DNA of 48,537 nucleotides from Triparma columacea. Lineage: Eukaryota; Sar; Bolidophyceae; Parmales; Triparmaceae. The stretch is from the NCBI GenBank assembly GCA_030267965.1, contig BRYA01000127.1, positions 1 through 48,537 on the forward strand, read 5' to 3'. The position numbers and the translations under genes were made by a program. This document shows, one piece after another, positions 32,749 through 43,252 of the stretch; within the stretch, counting starts at the first letter, position 1, and the number at the start of each line of letters is the position of its first letter. The notes under the pieces are model-generated. The model worked only from the letters and a program-made list of their open reading frames with translations, was not told the origin of the DNA and did no database searches.

Positions 32749-33927
32749 ATGCGTGTTTTGTCCTTTCTATCGTCCTCCTCGTCAACTAAATCTCTTCCAT
32801 ATCCATCTAACATAACAAACGACTTAGTATCATACCTCAAAGGTATTCATAGAATAACAGAATCACCAAATATCACTACATTGCCAAACCAGTCGGCAGC
32901 AGTGCCTCCAAGCGCTCCAATAGCAACCCCCCCGTCAACACCTTGCGTGCCTTATAGGGCAGCCTTCGCACTACAGACCGCGATTATTCGTCACTGCATG
33001 GATTACCGCCACGAATCATCTCAATCATCTCCCCAATCCCCTCCTGCCAACAACAAGATGGACTCGCTAATAATCCTTCAGCACTCCCCAGTGTACACGT
33101 TGGGGAGGAGGGGGGACGTTCACAACTTCCTATTTTCACAGAACAGGGAGACGGAGGGTTTGTTGAAGAGGGGGGGGGGGGCGGCACAGAGCGCAGGTGA
33201 GGGAGGGGAAGCTGACGAATTGATGCCATAATGTGCAGAGAAACCGGCTAAGGCGTCACTACAAACAAACTCTAACTAAATTCTTCTCCCTCTCCGCTTC
33301 GTTTTGTTCCTCCTCGCCTCGCTCCTTTTTACAGAAAACCCCGCCAATATGGGAATAGGTCGTGCCGGTGGCTCCGATTTCCACCATATCTACCACTCCA
33401 TAATCCACGCCAACCCCGATTACTCCGAGTCTTCCGATGCCTCCCTCCTTTTTCACCCTTCAAATTCTGCTCTCTTGCTTCGCGTAGATCGTGGCGGTGA
33501 TGTCACTTTTCACGGTCCCGGGCAGGTCACCTGCTACCCCATCCTCGACCTCTCCGGCCCCGGCTACAAGAAGGACCTACACTGGTACCTCGCCAGCGTG
33601 GAGGACGTTGTCATTGAAACTCTCGGGGAGTTTGGGCTGAGGGGGGAGAGGGACCCGAGGGGGACAGGAGTTTGGGTGGGGGGCAGGAAGATTGCGCAGG
33701 TCGGGATAGGGTGCAGCGGCTGGGTGACGAAGCACGGCTTCGCGGTGAACGTCAAGAAGAGCTGCATGCCGTACTTTGGCGAGATCGTGCCCTGCGGGAT
33801 CGACGAGAAAGAGGGGGGCGTTGTGTGCCTCGAAGACGTGATTGGGGAGGAACTGGATATAGCAACCGTAGACGAGGCCATCAGAAGATCCTTCACGAAG
33901 GTCTTTGGAGTGGAGATGCAAACATAA
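32749..33927 (+). CDS. LIPB: Octanoyl-[ACP]:protein N-octanoyltransferase LipB
   Basis: Exons 32749-33196 and 33335-33927, 346 residues. The intron is GTGAGG...TTACAG, phase 1. LipB moves octanoate from acyl carrier protein to lipoyl domains of 2-oxoacid dehydrogenases and glycine cleavage H protein. Signature motifs are HSPVYTLGRRG, RGGDVTFHGPGQVTCYPILD, the Lys in GRKIAQVGIG, TKHGFAVNV and the catalytic Cys in IVPCGI. The N-terminus (MRVLSFLSSSSSTKSLPYP) is basic and Ser-rich, which suggests mitochondrial import. Compared with bacterial LipB there is a poorly conserved insertion of about 60 residues between GRRG and RGGDVTFHGPGQ, spanning the exon junction. Confidence 0.93.
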
Positions 33928-34011
33928 CATTGGTAAGCCTTTTCATGATTTAACACACAATAGCTTTTACACGACACCGAACTCCACCGCCCCATCATCC
34001 CTCCGCACACC

Positions 34012-34809
34012 TCAACCGACACACCTTAAGTGGGGTGGCATCTCCGCGTCGCTGTACCTCTCATTGTGGAAGAAGATCTTGCTGACCTTGCACTCTCCCC
34101 TGACCGTGATGGACAGCGTGTTGGGCTTTTCGGTGCCGAACGCGTTCTTGCAGATATCGACGAGATCCAGGCAGGTCATCTGCCATCCCCTTTTTATGAA
34201 AAGGGGCAGGACGCAAACGCTAGGATGAGCGAAAGCGAATAGCGAAAAGGGGCTGGATTAGGAAGGAGGATTGATTTGGAGGGAAGACCTGTGTATGTAC
34301 CTCCATTGTCCAACCCTTTTCGCGCTTCGCTTCGCTCGCCACTTAGCTACTCCACCGCCTCACCTGTACTCAAATTCGTTCCCAGACTCGTCCAACTTCT
34401 TCTCGTTGCTGATGACACAGTGACTCCGCTTGTTACCAACCTTCAGAACTCGAACCTTCATTTCCTCGTCCAACACTGTGACCTCGAAGCTCAGGAACTT
34501 GTCCAACTCCTTCAGGTGCAGTGTGAGGTACCGGAGGATGGGGACGTTCCCAGTGGCCTCCAAATTCCACGTTATCTCCGAATCCCCGAGGAGCTCGATA
34601 CTGGGAGACCCAATCTCGCGGTCGTGATCGATCACCTCGATGCTATGGTGGTGCCCACCTGACTTCTTCGGGCCCCGGTGGATGAGATTCTCACATCTCT
34701 GCTTGGCGCTAAGGTACTCGGGAAGCTCATGCCATTCCGAGGTCTCATCGTTAGGAGGCAGCACGCACTCGAAGTTATACTCCTCGGGGGGTATCTCGTA
34801 TTCTGCCAT
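34012..34809 (-). CDS. CFA20-domain (CFAP20-like) ciliary protein
   Basis: Exons 34809-34364 and 34219-34012, 217 residues. The intron is GTGAGG...TCCTAG, phase 2. The N-terminal half differs from CFAP20 (MAEYEIPPEEYNFE). The C-terminal half aligns with the CFA20/DUF667 domain: KELDKFLSFEVTVLDEEMKV corresponds to the KNLKKYFTFEVQVLD strand of CFAP20, and VCVLPLFIKRGWQMTCLDL followed by NERYSDAEMPPHLR corresponds to ICTMPMRLDDGWNQIQFNL and YSEDELPAEFKL. CFAP20 is an axonemal inner-junction protein. This is a divergent paralogue rather than the near-invariant CFAP20 itself. An alternative donor (GTGTGT) after PPHLR could extend the C-terminus. It is head-to-head with the SPATA17-like gene. Confidence 0.82.
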
Positions 34810-35034
34810 CTTCTGTTTCTTTTGACCTCAGACAAGCCTCCACAAGCCTAACAGACAAGGTCTGCCCAAACATTTTTATCAATTCCTGTCCTTCTAGTAC
34901 ACACGCAGACAAATCCTATCGCCCCCTCGACACCCAAGACCCCCTTCCTCTCCCTCCATTTCTTTCCGCCAGCCCCCCATCTCCAAAAATAGCCCCCTCC
35001 CCCGCCCCCTCTATCCCTTCAGTTTTCTCCCAAT

Positions 35035-36174
35035 ATGGCCGATTTCGCCAAAATATACGCACACATTCCGGCTACTATGGCCCTCTACGACGCACTCATT
35101 GCGGATGCTACCGAAAACGCCCCCATCGAGACGTCATCCTCCACAAAGATCCAGAAGGTTAGGAGGGGCGCTGTGGTTAGGGCTCTGCTCACAATCAAGA
35201 GGAACGCTGCAACGAACATCGAGAGGGTGTTCCGGGGGTCCGTCGCCCGCAACTTTACCAACGAGACCCGCACAGCTAAGTCCCGGAGGGAGGACCTTGC
35301 TGTCTTCCACTACCATGCCATGATTCTCCAGAGGACCTTCAGGGGCTTTTACTCCCGCAGGTACTACCACGATTACGCCGCCAGGAAGGCGTACATCCAG
35401 TCCGTTGTAGAGAAGGGCAACAGGCTCCGCGAGACCCTCGCTGTTAACCTGGAGAACCAGAGAATCGAGGAGGAGACCCGCATGCTGGAGAAAGAGCAGG
35501 AGGAGTTCAAGAAGGTTACGTCTAACCTCCACCACCTCCTCTCCACAAAGTCGATGCCCGGTATATACAACTCCCCCTACGTCGCCGATGCCCCCCCGAC
35601 CGCAATGGGCATTCCCGTGGAGGAGCACCTGCGCGCTGGGGTGAAGGATCTGCTCAAGACCCGCCTCACCGGCAAGGTGAAGATGACAAGGGACCTCAAC
35701 GGAACTCTGAGGATCCCTATCCGCCCTCCGACTACCCGCAGATCGCTCCAGGCAACGGGCCCCTACGACGCAGTGGAGCAGGCGGAGAAGATGGAGGCCA
35801 AGCTGGGAAAGAAGAGGTGGGCCGGTGGCGCTCGCAACATTTTGGGCGGAGGCAAGGTCAAGGACCCTCCTTACCAGCGGGGCGTCAGCGAAGGAACCCC
35901 CTTCCTCGATATGTACAAGAACCCTTTCTTTATGCGCGGAGAGCCTGAGAAAGCTGGGGAGAAAACTACCGTGCCCTTTTACACAAGCGTGGGCGGGAAT
36001 AAGAGCAGCGTTCAACCGAATGGAATTTTCGACGTCATACTCGATGCCGAGTTGGAAGGAGACGTGAATAAAAAGGTCGTTCTGCGGACAATGAAGAAGA
36101 ATGCATTTAGCAAAAGCCTCGGAGCGGAGAGCGACCTTGGTGGAGAATCTTTAATCATCCCCGAGACATCTTAA
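35035..36174 (+). CDS. SPATA17: SPATA17-like IQ-motif protein
   Basis: Single exon, 379 residues. There are three consecutive IQ motifs within about residues 35-125: TKIQKVRRGAVVRALLTIKR, NIERVFRGSVARNF and ILQRTFRGFYSRRYYHDYA, so calmodulin or centrin binding is expected. A short coiled coil follows (about 140-165), then the SPATA17 landmark HLLSTKSMPGIYNSPY. The C-terminal part has basic and Gly-rich segments without a known domain. Animal SPATA17 is a ciliary or flagellar protein, and orthologues occur broadly in ciliated protists. The start is the first ATG after a T/C-rich leader. The gene converges with the coiled-coil gene, 150 nt away, and diverges from the CFAP20-like gene, 225 nt away. 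Confidence 0.85.
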   Translation: MADFAKIYAHIPATMALYDALIADATENAPIETSSSTKIQKVRRGAVVRALLTIKRNAATNIERVFRGSVARNFTNETRTAKSRREDLAVFHYHAMILQRTFRGFYSRRYYHDYAARKAYIQSVVEKGNRLRETLAVNLENQRIEEETRMLEKEQEEFKKVTSNLHHLLSTKSMPGIYNSPYVADAPPTAMGIPVEEHLRAGVKDLLKTRLTGKVKMTRDLNGTLRIPIRPPTTRRSLQATGPYDAVEQAEKMEAKLGKKRWAGGARNILGGGKVKDPPYQRGVSEGTPFLDMYKNPFFMRGEPEKAGEKTTVPFYTSVGGNKSSVQPNGIFDVILDAELEGDVNKKVVLRTMKKNAFSKSLGAESDLGGESLIIPETS

Positions 36175-36324
36175 CGCCTAACTATAGACACAATACCAAA
36201 TGAAAGTTAAGTCTGTTTTTTCTATTTGAACCTGGCGTCGTTGAAGTCTGCGTCTTTCTCCCTCCTATCACGTTCGCCCTCTCCATCTCCCCTCCCCTCC
36301 CCTCCCCTCCCCTCCCCCCCCCCC

Positions 36325-38784
36325 TCACTGTTCACCTGTCCCGACCCCACCCCCTTCCACCTCCGCATCTCCAACATACAGCTTCCCGTCGTCACCCTCG
36401 ATCATGTACTTCTGCTCGTCGAACGCTAATTCTGGAAGCGTTGACTGCTCAAGAGCTCGGATCTCGGGCTTATCTGGTTTGTTCGGGGAGAATATTTGGT
36501 ACCCTCCGCCATACGTCATGCCCGGAGTGAGGTCCTTCATCTTGTCTCGGTGGACTATAGGCGCGTTCTCAGATGCCTGTTCGTTCACCCTATGCCCCCC
36601 CCCGCCCCCACCCATGGTCGCTGCTGCCCCCTCCCTTGTTCCCTCCCTTGTTCCCGGCCGGCTGGTAACCCCGAGGGTCATCCCCGCCATGACAGCATTG
36701 GCTCCCGAAGGGGCCGTCGATGCCATCAAGTCGAGGGGGCCCGGCTGCTGTGCCATATTCTGGAAGACTGGATTACCCGCTTGGGCGCTCGTTGCCATCA
36801 TTTGGGTCGGCCCTCCGGGTGCAAGCAGTGACGAGGCCGAGGCCGAGTAAAGCATTTGCTGCTGCTGCTGCTGTTGGCTTTGCTCGAGCCCTTGAGACGG
36901 AATCACAGGAAGGGGAGTTTGTGGACCCCCCGCCTGTGCCACCATCATGTGCGGTTGCTTCAGGGGAGAGGTGAGATTGTACGCAGGAGCGTCGAAGGCC
37001 GGTGTTGGCCCAGCCGATGCTCCGGTGCTCGCGATTGCGGGGAGCGGAGTCCCAGAAGCGGTTGTGGCCGCCGAATCTGCAGCCACAGGCGTCGATAGTG
37101 TCGCGTTCATGTCGCCGCTGCTGCTTCTTTTGTTAGGCACCTCCATGTCACCGCTGCTGCTTTTTTTGTTAGGCACCTCCCTTGGTGCCTGTAACCTTTC
37201 ATTTTCGGGAAAATTTCCCGATTCCACCGCTGTTTGATTGTTCATCGAAACGTCCCCTGTTGCGTCCATGCGCATTGCACCGGCGAGCCCTTTCCATTCT
37301 CCACCAGGTACATTTTCGTTGTCTGCGAGCATGCCACCCTTCCCGGGGGAATTGCTCTGCCTCCTCAAGTTCTCTACATTGTTGGCGTGGCCCACCATCT
37401 GCTGCTCCAGCATGCCCTGCTTCTGCAACAACACCGAAATCGTATTCCTCAACTTCTCCACGACATCTCCAATATTGGTGACCTTCTCCTCCACATGCTT
37501 ATCAGCCTTCTTGTGAAGCTCGTGGTGGATCTGATGCCTGTTCATGAAGTCTTTCAAGTACTCGGCTATGTCCTCGTTGTCAAAACTCTCAGGTCCTCCA
37601 CCCCCGAGGTCGACGGCCGCGCTGTCACTCATCATGGCGGACTGGTGCTGCAAGAACTGCTTTCTTAAGGCGGCAATCTCCGTCTTGTCCGCCTTGTCGC
37701 TCTTCAGGCTCTCGCACATTTGGTTGAGATTTCCCGTAACGGCCTTAAAGTCAGCCTCGTCACTCTCCGTGCTGTTGAGGGCGCTCTGTAAATGGTCGAT
37801 GATGCTTTCGAACTTGGATTCAAGCTTGTTGTCAACCTCCTCCCTGGCAACCTTCTCAAACATATCCCTCTGGACGGTGTCAATGGCCTCCTTGATGCTG
37901 TCTTGACTCCTCCTGATGTCAACGAGGTCAATGCCCGCCTGCTCTTCTTTCCAGGCTATTAATCCTTGGAAGTCCACAGTCATGGACTTGAGTACGTCGA
38001 CGGTGTCGTTGTCCAATTTTTCCATGACAGAACCAGTCTCATTTAGGAAGGTCTTGTTCTCCTCTGTCTGGCTCTCAACGGTCTCAAGGGTCGCGCTCTG
38101 CGTGTTAACGAAGGCGTTGAGCATGGTACTGGTACCCTCGTTGGTCTCGTGCTTAATCTGACTACTATCAATCTGAATCGTGCTGCCCATTTCTTGGGTC
38201 GCGGTCTCTAGCTCCTGCGCCGTCTCCTGGAGGGTCACGAGATCCTGCTTCGCGCTCTCTACGTTTTGAACTATCTCCTGCTTGAAGGAGCTGAACTGCT
38301 CCGTGTTGGTCTTGAGCTGGGTACTTAATGTGGCAACCAGGTCGCCCTGCTGCTTAACGTTCTCCATGGTAGTGTCAAATGTGGTGAGCTTCTGCTTGAA
38401 GAGTTCTGTTACGCTCTCCAGCTCCTCAACCTTTTCGACGGTGCGCTCAATGTGACCGACCTGTGTGTGCATGGGGATGTGGAGGTTGGGTATGGGGGTT
38501 AGAATACGGGGAAAGCAGGGACCGCGGAAAGACGGAACACTCACCTTGCCCTTGAGTTGCTCAATGGTCGTAGTCTGGACCTTGAAGGTCTCCTCGATGG
38601 CTTCAAGCTTCTCATTATTCTTGACGAAAGCCATTTGCAACATCCTGATGACCTTGTTCTGTTCCTTCAAGGCAAGGAGAATCGTCTTCTTGTCAACGTA
38701 AGGCTCATCCAGGACCTTCTTACCCTCTAGTGCATCCCCGATATCCTCCAGTCTGGCGTCAACCTCAGGACCAAGGGTGTTCAT
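36325..38784 (-). CDS. Large coiled-coil protein
   Basis: Exon 38784-38545, then a probable 84-nt intron 38544-38461 (GTGAGT...CACACAG), then exon 38460-36325. That gives 791 residues. The intron is a multiple of three and has no stop, so reading through it gives 819. Residues about 1-420 are mostly heptad coiled coil (IEQLKGK, VEKVEELESVTELFKQKL, and a Thr/Gln-rich zone). A short conserved-looking helix HHELHKKADKHVEEKV lies near residue 385-400. The last 330 residues are low complexity with Ser, Ala, Gln and Gly runs. A duplicated VPNKKSSSGDMEVPNKRSSS marks a small repeat. No enzyme motif is visible. Its position beside two ciliary genes is suggestive only. Confidence 0.8.
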   Translation of the reverse strand: MNTLGPEVDARLEDIGDALEGKKVLDEPYVDKKTILLALKEQNKVIRMLQMAFVKNNEKLEAIEETFKVQTTTIEQLKGKVSVPSFRGPCFPRILTPIPNLHIPMHTQVGHIERTVEKVEELESVTELFKQKLTTFDTTMENVKQQGDLVATLSTQLKTNTEQFSSFKQEIVQNVESAKQDLVTLQETAQELETATQEMGSTIQIDSSQIKHETNEGTSTMLNAFVNTQSATLETVESQTEENKTFLNETGSVMEKLDNDTVDVLKSMTVDFQGLIAWKEEQAGIDLVDIRRSQDSIKEAIDTVQRDMFEKVAREEVDNKLESKFESIIDHLQSALNSTESDEADFKAVTGNLNQMCESLKSDKADKTEIAALRKQFLQHQSAMMSDSAAVDLGGGGPESFDNEDIAEYLKDFMNRHQIHHELHKKADKHVEEKVTNIGDVVEKLRNTISVLLQKQGMLEQQMVGHANNVENLRRQSNSPGKGGMLADNENVPGGEWKGLAGAMRMDATGDVSMNNQTAVESGNFPENERLQAPREVPNKKSSSGDMEVPNKRSSSGDMNATLSTPVAADSAATTASGTPLPAIASTGASAGPTPAFDAPAYNLTSPLKQPHMMVAQAGGPQTPLPVIPSQGLEQSQQQQQQQMLYSASASSLLAPGGPTQMMATSAQAGNPVFQNMAQQPGPLDLMASTAPSGANAVMAGMTLGVTSRPGTREGTREGAAATMGGGGGGHRVNEQASENAPIVHRDKMKDLTPGMTYGGGYQIFSPNKPDKPEIRALEQSTLPELAFDEQKYMIEGDDGKLYVGDAEVEGGGVGTGEQ

Positions 38785-39071
38785 CTCGTCCCAACTGCTC
38801 GGATGGGTTAATGAAATATGGAACCAAGGAGGTTACGCTCGCAGGTGGATGGGTCGTGAGGGCAACTTCGGACCAGAAGATCCAGTAAAGGTTATTTTAG
38901 GAGGGCCAAAATCAAGGGTGAAAGTGAGAGTTGATGACCTTCTGTTGTGAGTCCATGACAATGATTTTTCTGTCTGCCTTGCTGGGTCCTTACTGGAACA
39001 AAAAGAGGAAATCGAAATAAAACCTCAACCACAGTTGCCCGCTTTGAACTACCCCCTTCCCGAGCAATAGA

Positions 39072-39692
39072 ATGCCTGTACTTGCCACTCGGGCGTTGAA
39101 GCTTTTCCTCTTGGTGTGCCTGTCATCATTCATTGCCCCCTCTTATTCGACCCTGCTGATGAGACTTCATAGCAAGCAGAGGAAGAACCAACCAAAGGGA
39201 CTGCTCTCGGTGGAACTATGCAAGGGGTGCGATAACCCCAGGCTGGAGGGGAGCTACTTAGAAGGGCTAAATGCCTATCAGGGGGTGCAGGAGTTTGAAG
39301 TGCAGGGGGAGATCGTATATGCCGTGCCAAATGACGGGAGGAGACGGCCGATGAATAAGAGGGAAATAGTAGGCAAGATCGCGTTGTTCAATAGGGGAGA
39401 GGTGGCGCTGGTCGACAAGGTCTTGCACGCGCAGGAGGCGGGGGCAATTGCTGTTATTCTCATTGACAATGGGCAGTGCAGGGACGAGGAGTTCACGCAC
39501 TGCGGCATGGCGGGGAGGCTGAGTGACGGGGGGTTCGCCAAGAACGATGACGGGACGAAATGGAGGAAGGTAACGATTCCTGCTTTATTTATTACAGAGG
39601 TTAGTGGACAGCGCATTCTCAACCTGATGGACTTGGAGGAGATCCACATACCAGGGATGGGGGAGCAGTACAAGAACGCTGCTCCAAGTTAA
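39072..39692 (+). CDS. Secreted PA-domain protein
   Basis: Single exon, 206 residues. The N-terminus (MPVLATRALKLFLLVCLSSF) is a signal peptide with probable cleavage near APSYS. The remainder is a protease-associated (PA) domain: KIALFNRGEVALVDKVLHAQ, EAGAIAVILIDNG and IPALFITEVSGQRIL are the standard strands. PA domains sit as lids on proteases or as cargo-binding domains of sorting receptors. Here the domain stands alone with no catalytic domain or membrane helix, as in PRADC1-type proteins. The Cys pairs around CKGCDN and CRDEEFTHC suggest disulfides. The gene is divergent from the large coiled-coil gene. Confidence 0.88.
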   Translation: MPVLATRALKLFLLVCLSSFIAPSYSTLLMRLHSKQRKNQPKGLLSVELCKGCDNPRLEGSYLEGLNAYQGVQEFEVQGEIVYAVPNDGRRRPMNKREIVGKIALFNRGEVALVDKVLHAQEAGAIAVILIDNGQCRDEEFTHCGMAGRLSDGGFAKNDDGTKWRKVTIPALFITEVSGQRILNLMDLEEIHIPGMGEQYKNAAPS

Positions 39693-39803
39693 TAGTAGTA
39701 TTTAGGTTATACGATGAAGGTTTTAATTCATTACTTTGAAGGGCTTGATTGCAGCTGAGAGGGCGGGGGGGGAGGAGCGAAGAATTGCGTTGAGTCAAAA
39801 TGA

Positions 39804-42405
39804 TCAGAATTGACGCGTTCTTTCTTCTTGTTTCTCCATTCTCACCTCCTTTTCGTCTTCTTCACCCCCCTCGTTACCCTGGCCAGCCTTCCATACGGTC
39901 TCGCCGTCAGGAACCTCAATAAAGTTGTCAAAGAGGATCTTCCTGTGGGCGTCACGTGACCACTGGAACTGCTCCATCATAGCGTAGAGCACCTCCTCTC
40001 CGGTCCCCTTGGCGAGAAGCTTCAACATCATGTGCTCCTGGGCGAGATGCTCCGCCCTGAACTTGGCCCTGATGAGAGGGACGTGCGTCTTGAGTACGTC
40101 GCAATGCTTAACCCCTCTGAGGTACTGGGAGCCCAACCACTCCTTCTTCTCCTCGTGGGAGAAGCCAGACTGGTAGACGGAGTTGCGAGCAATTTCGCAC
40201 ATGTCCGTCATGGAGAGGTCGAAGGACGCTCTCGCTACGGAGTACTCCTCCAGGAGGGGGTCGTCGGACATGTGGAAGAGGAGAGGGTCATCAGTGGAGA
40301 GGGCCACGTTCATTCCTCGGCGGAAGAATTTAGAAAAAGGGTTATCCTTCATCTTCGTAAAGAGGAAGTTGTTGGACAGGGGGGCGATAGAGAGGCCAAC
40401 CTGGTCCAGATAGTACAGGTATTGCAGAGAGACCTGCTTGGCGAGGTTGATGCCGTGGTTGATGGACTCGCAAAGGAGGTAGGTGGCCGCGAGATGCATC
40501 ACGTCTCCAGTCTCCCCGGAGTGGGGTCGGAACGCAAATGTATTGAGCCCCTTGGACTTTCGGAGGCTATTAACGACCTTAATGTTAGCCCAAAGGTAGT
40601 ATAGCTGCCATGCGTACGCCGGGTTGTCGTTCTGCTTCCACTCGGAGGGCGGCGTGCAGTTGCAAGGCGCCTCAGGGTTCCCCTCGTCGTCAACGGAGTC
40701 GAAACCGACGATGTGGTTGAGGAGTTCCGCAACCTCCGAATGCTGCGCGCGGAGGGGAGAGAGCGAAGCGAGGGTGGTGAGCGAAGCAGCGAAGAGGATT
40801 TCGTGAGTGGAAGACTCACCTCCTCGGGGTGAAGGGTCGCCTCGATCATGGGGGCGAAAATATTCTCCAGCATGTGGTTAAAAGACTTGCCCTTGTCATT
40901 GGCGTGCTTCTTTCTGAAAATTCTCCAAAGCCTCGGAATCTGGACCATCCACTTGTTCTTAGCGCTGAGGACGGGTCCCGGGGAGTCTCCTCCCTTCCAG
41001 TCCCTGAGAACCCACTGTGCATTCTGAAGCCACTCGTTCCTCTCCATCCCGTATACGCTCAGTCTCATCTCTGTCAAGCTCTCGTGTCCCTTACTGGCCT
41101 CGTGCCTTGCCAGCACCCTCTTGGTGAGCTCTGCGAAGTATCTGCCTTTGATGGCGTTGTCGACCTTGAGGAAGATACGACGCATCTGAGCGAGCTTGAA
41201 GGGGGAGTACTTGGAGTTGAAGTTGTCGAAACGTTGATAGACGGAGTAGTCGGCGAGGACGTTGAAAGCGTCGATCGTGAGGTGGTCAGCGTCCAGGCCG
41301 GCCTGTGGTTAGCGAAGCGAGCAGTGAGCAAAGGGTTGCGTTAGCGCGCGGGGGGGGGGGGGGGGGTAGGCGAAAAGCATGGTGATGACGGGCTCACCTT
41401 ATCGAAGACCTCTTTGAGGGTATCGCCCTCCTCTAAAACCACAGTGTCGGGCTCCTTCTCAAGCTTCTCCCTCACAAAGTCCACAAATAGCTTGGCGCTC
41501 GCAGCCGCCGCTAGGTGGATGTGGTTGTCGACCTTCTTTGTCCTGTAGAAGTCTGTGCCCAGCAGCCGGCTCTGCGCCTCGAGCTCGACGTGGCCGTTGG
41601 CAATCACGTGAGTCTTGAAGGCGCTGCTGAGTAGCTGCAAACGTTGGAAGGAGAAGGAACGTGTGGCACCGTCGGAGCATATTTGCTTCAAGCGTTTGTA
41701 GTCATTCATGAATTCGAAGATAGTGGGAATGTAGCAGAGGCTGTCCGCGTCGTTCTGGGAGGGGGTTTCGGTGGAGAAGAGCTTAATGACCCCGTCAGAC
41801 CCAAATCTGTAACTCTTAGCGTCAGCGATTCGAGGGTCGTAGTTGCAGCCCTTCTGGTGGAAGTACTTCTTCCTCATCGTGCGGGCTTCCTGGAGAAGCA
41901 CACAAGCGCTGACATTCTCTTCCGTGCAGGCCCCGTGGCCGTAGAACATGAGGGTGCGAGTGAATGAGAGGGCAGTGGGAGTGTCTTCGATGTCTCTGAG
42001 ATCCCCGCCAATGCCGCCGGAGATGTGGCTGCGGTGAACGGAGGTCTCCATGTCGTTGGAATTCTTCTTGTGGGGATTGTCGAAGTGGTGAGGCTTAGGA
42101 ATCCTTTCAGTAGGGGAGGAGTCTGGGGGAGTTGGAGGGACAGGGTCGTCCTCGGTAATGCTTGTGCCGATTATTGGAAGACAGAGGGGCACATTTTGGT
42201 TGACGGGGGGAGCAGCAGCGGTGGAGGAGCGTCTAGCTAGGTTTTCAGTGGATTTGGAAGGTGAGAGGGGATGATCCGATGATATTTTACCCATGCTGTG
42301 AGAACGTTCGAGGGAAAGTGTTCGACTCACTGGGTCGGGCATGCCAACTTGATCATCCTCGTGGTCAATGAGGCTCAGACTTCGATCATTTGCCGTTCTA
42401 TTCAT
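39804..42405 (-). CDS. AMPD: AMP deaminase
   Basis: Exons 42405-41398, 41302-40820 and 40742-39804; 809 residues. Introns are 95 and 77 nt, both GTGAG...CAG, phase 0. AMP deaminase converts AMP to IMP in purine salvage and energy-charge control. Residues about 1-130 are a Ser/Pro-rich regulatory tail with basic sites. The metal-binding start of the catalytic barrel is VDNHIHLAA near residue 291. Later landmarks are TFAFRPHSGETGD and the signature ALSTDDPLLFH near residue 640. Total length is normal for eukaryotic AMPD. The first intron contains a poly-G run. Both introns carry TTCGCT words near the acceptor. It is divergent from eL15. Confidence 0.95.
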
Positions 42406-43252
42406 GATTTTGAGATTGCTGTGGAGGAATCAAGCTGATTTGTAAGGGTTGGTAGGAGCGCGTTGGGGTTTTGGGGGGTAGGATGGTGCAACCTGAGCGT
42501 AAAAAGGCCTAGTCGGAGTGGTCTTACCTGAGATAGATAGAGAGAGAGAGGGGAATGAGATCTTTGGGGAATTACAGGATTCTTTGGTTTTTTGGGTGGA
42601 TTATGTGCACGCACATTGTAAAGTTGGGATACCGATACAGTCGGCGATGTCAATATGCACCTGAAAAGCGAAATAACCCGTAGATTTGATCGCCAATTTG
42701 AGTCAAAAATTTGATTTTTGTCCTTGAAATTTGGAAATTGTTCATCAAAGCACGCAACGATGAATATAAACATATAAACATAACACCTACGTCCACAATT
42801 TTCTTCACAACGTGGCTTTGTCTCCATCCCGTGGCTTCTGCGCAAAAAAATTGGAAATTTTGTCAGAGTTTCCAGCATGTCTCATCACCCAATTTCCTCA
42901 AGAAAAATCGAGCCCCAATTTTTAGGTGTGAATTTCATCCGATGCCTTCAATAACACAGACCGACGCTATTCATACGATGTTTTATGATACATATACACC
43001 TCCAGGAGTGAACGAATACCGACAAATGTGCCACCAAGCAGAGATAACCACTCCATGACTGTCGACCCTTGAATCGATCAACTTCACTTTATAGGCCTGT
43101 CGACACAATACGCGTAAAACCCTTTGAGTCACAGCTTCCTTATATACCACAAACGCCACTCCTTACCATTCCTCCCCCCCAATCCCTCCCAATTCCAACT
43201 TACCCATCTCATCCCCTCTCTCCCGCAGTCACTGACGACATAAACTACAAAC
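42406..43252. other. Divergent promoter region, AMPD and eL15
   Basis: About 850 nt between two divergent housekeeping genes. It includes a GA microsatellite around 42535-42552 and AT-rich stretches. A CTCCCGCAG at about 43220-43228 could be the acceptor of a 5' UTR intron of the eL15 gene, but no donor was pinned down. I see no gene in it. Confidence 0.45.

Noticed and set aside
35134..36015. 293-codon minus-strand frame
   Set aside because: It is antisense to the SPATA17-like coding exon and arises from its GC-rich third positions.
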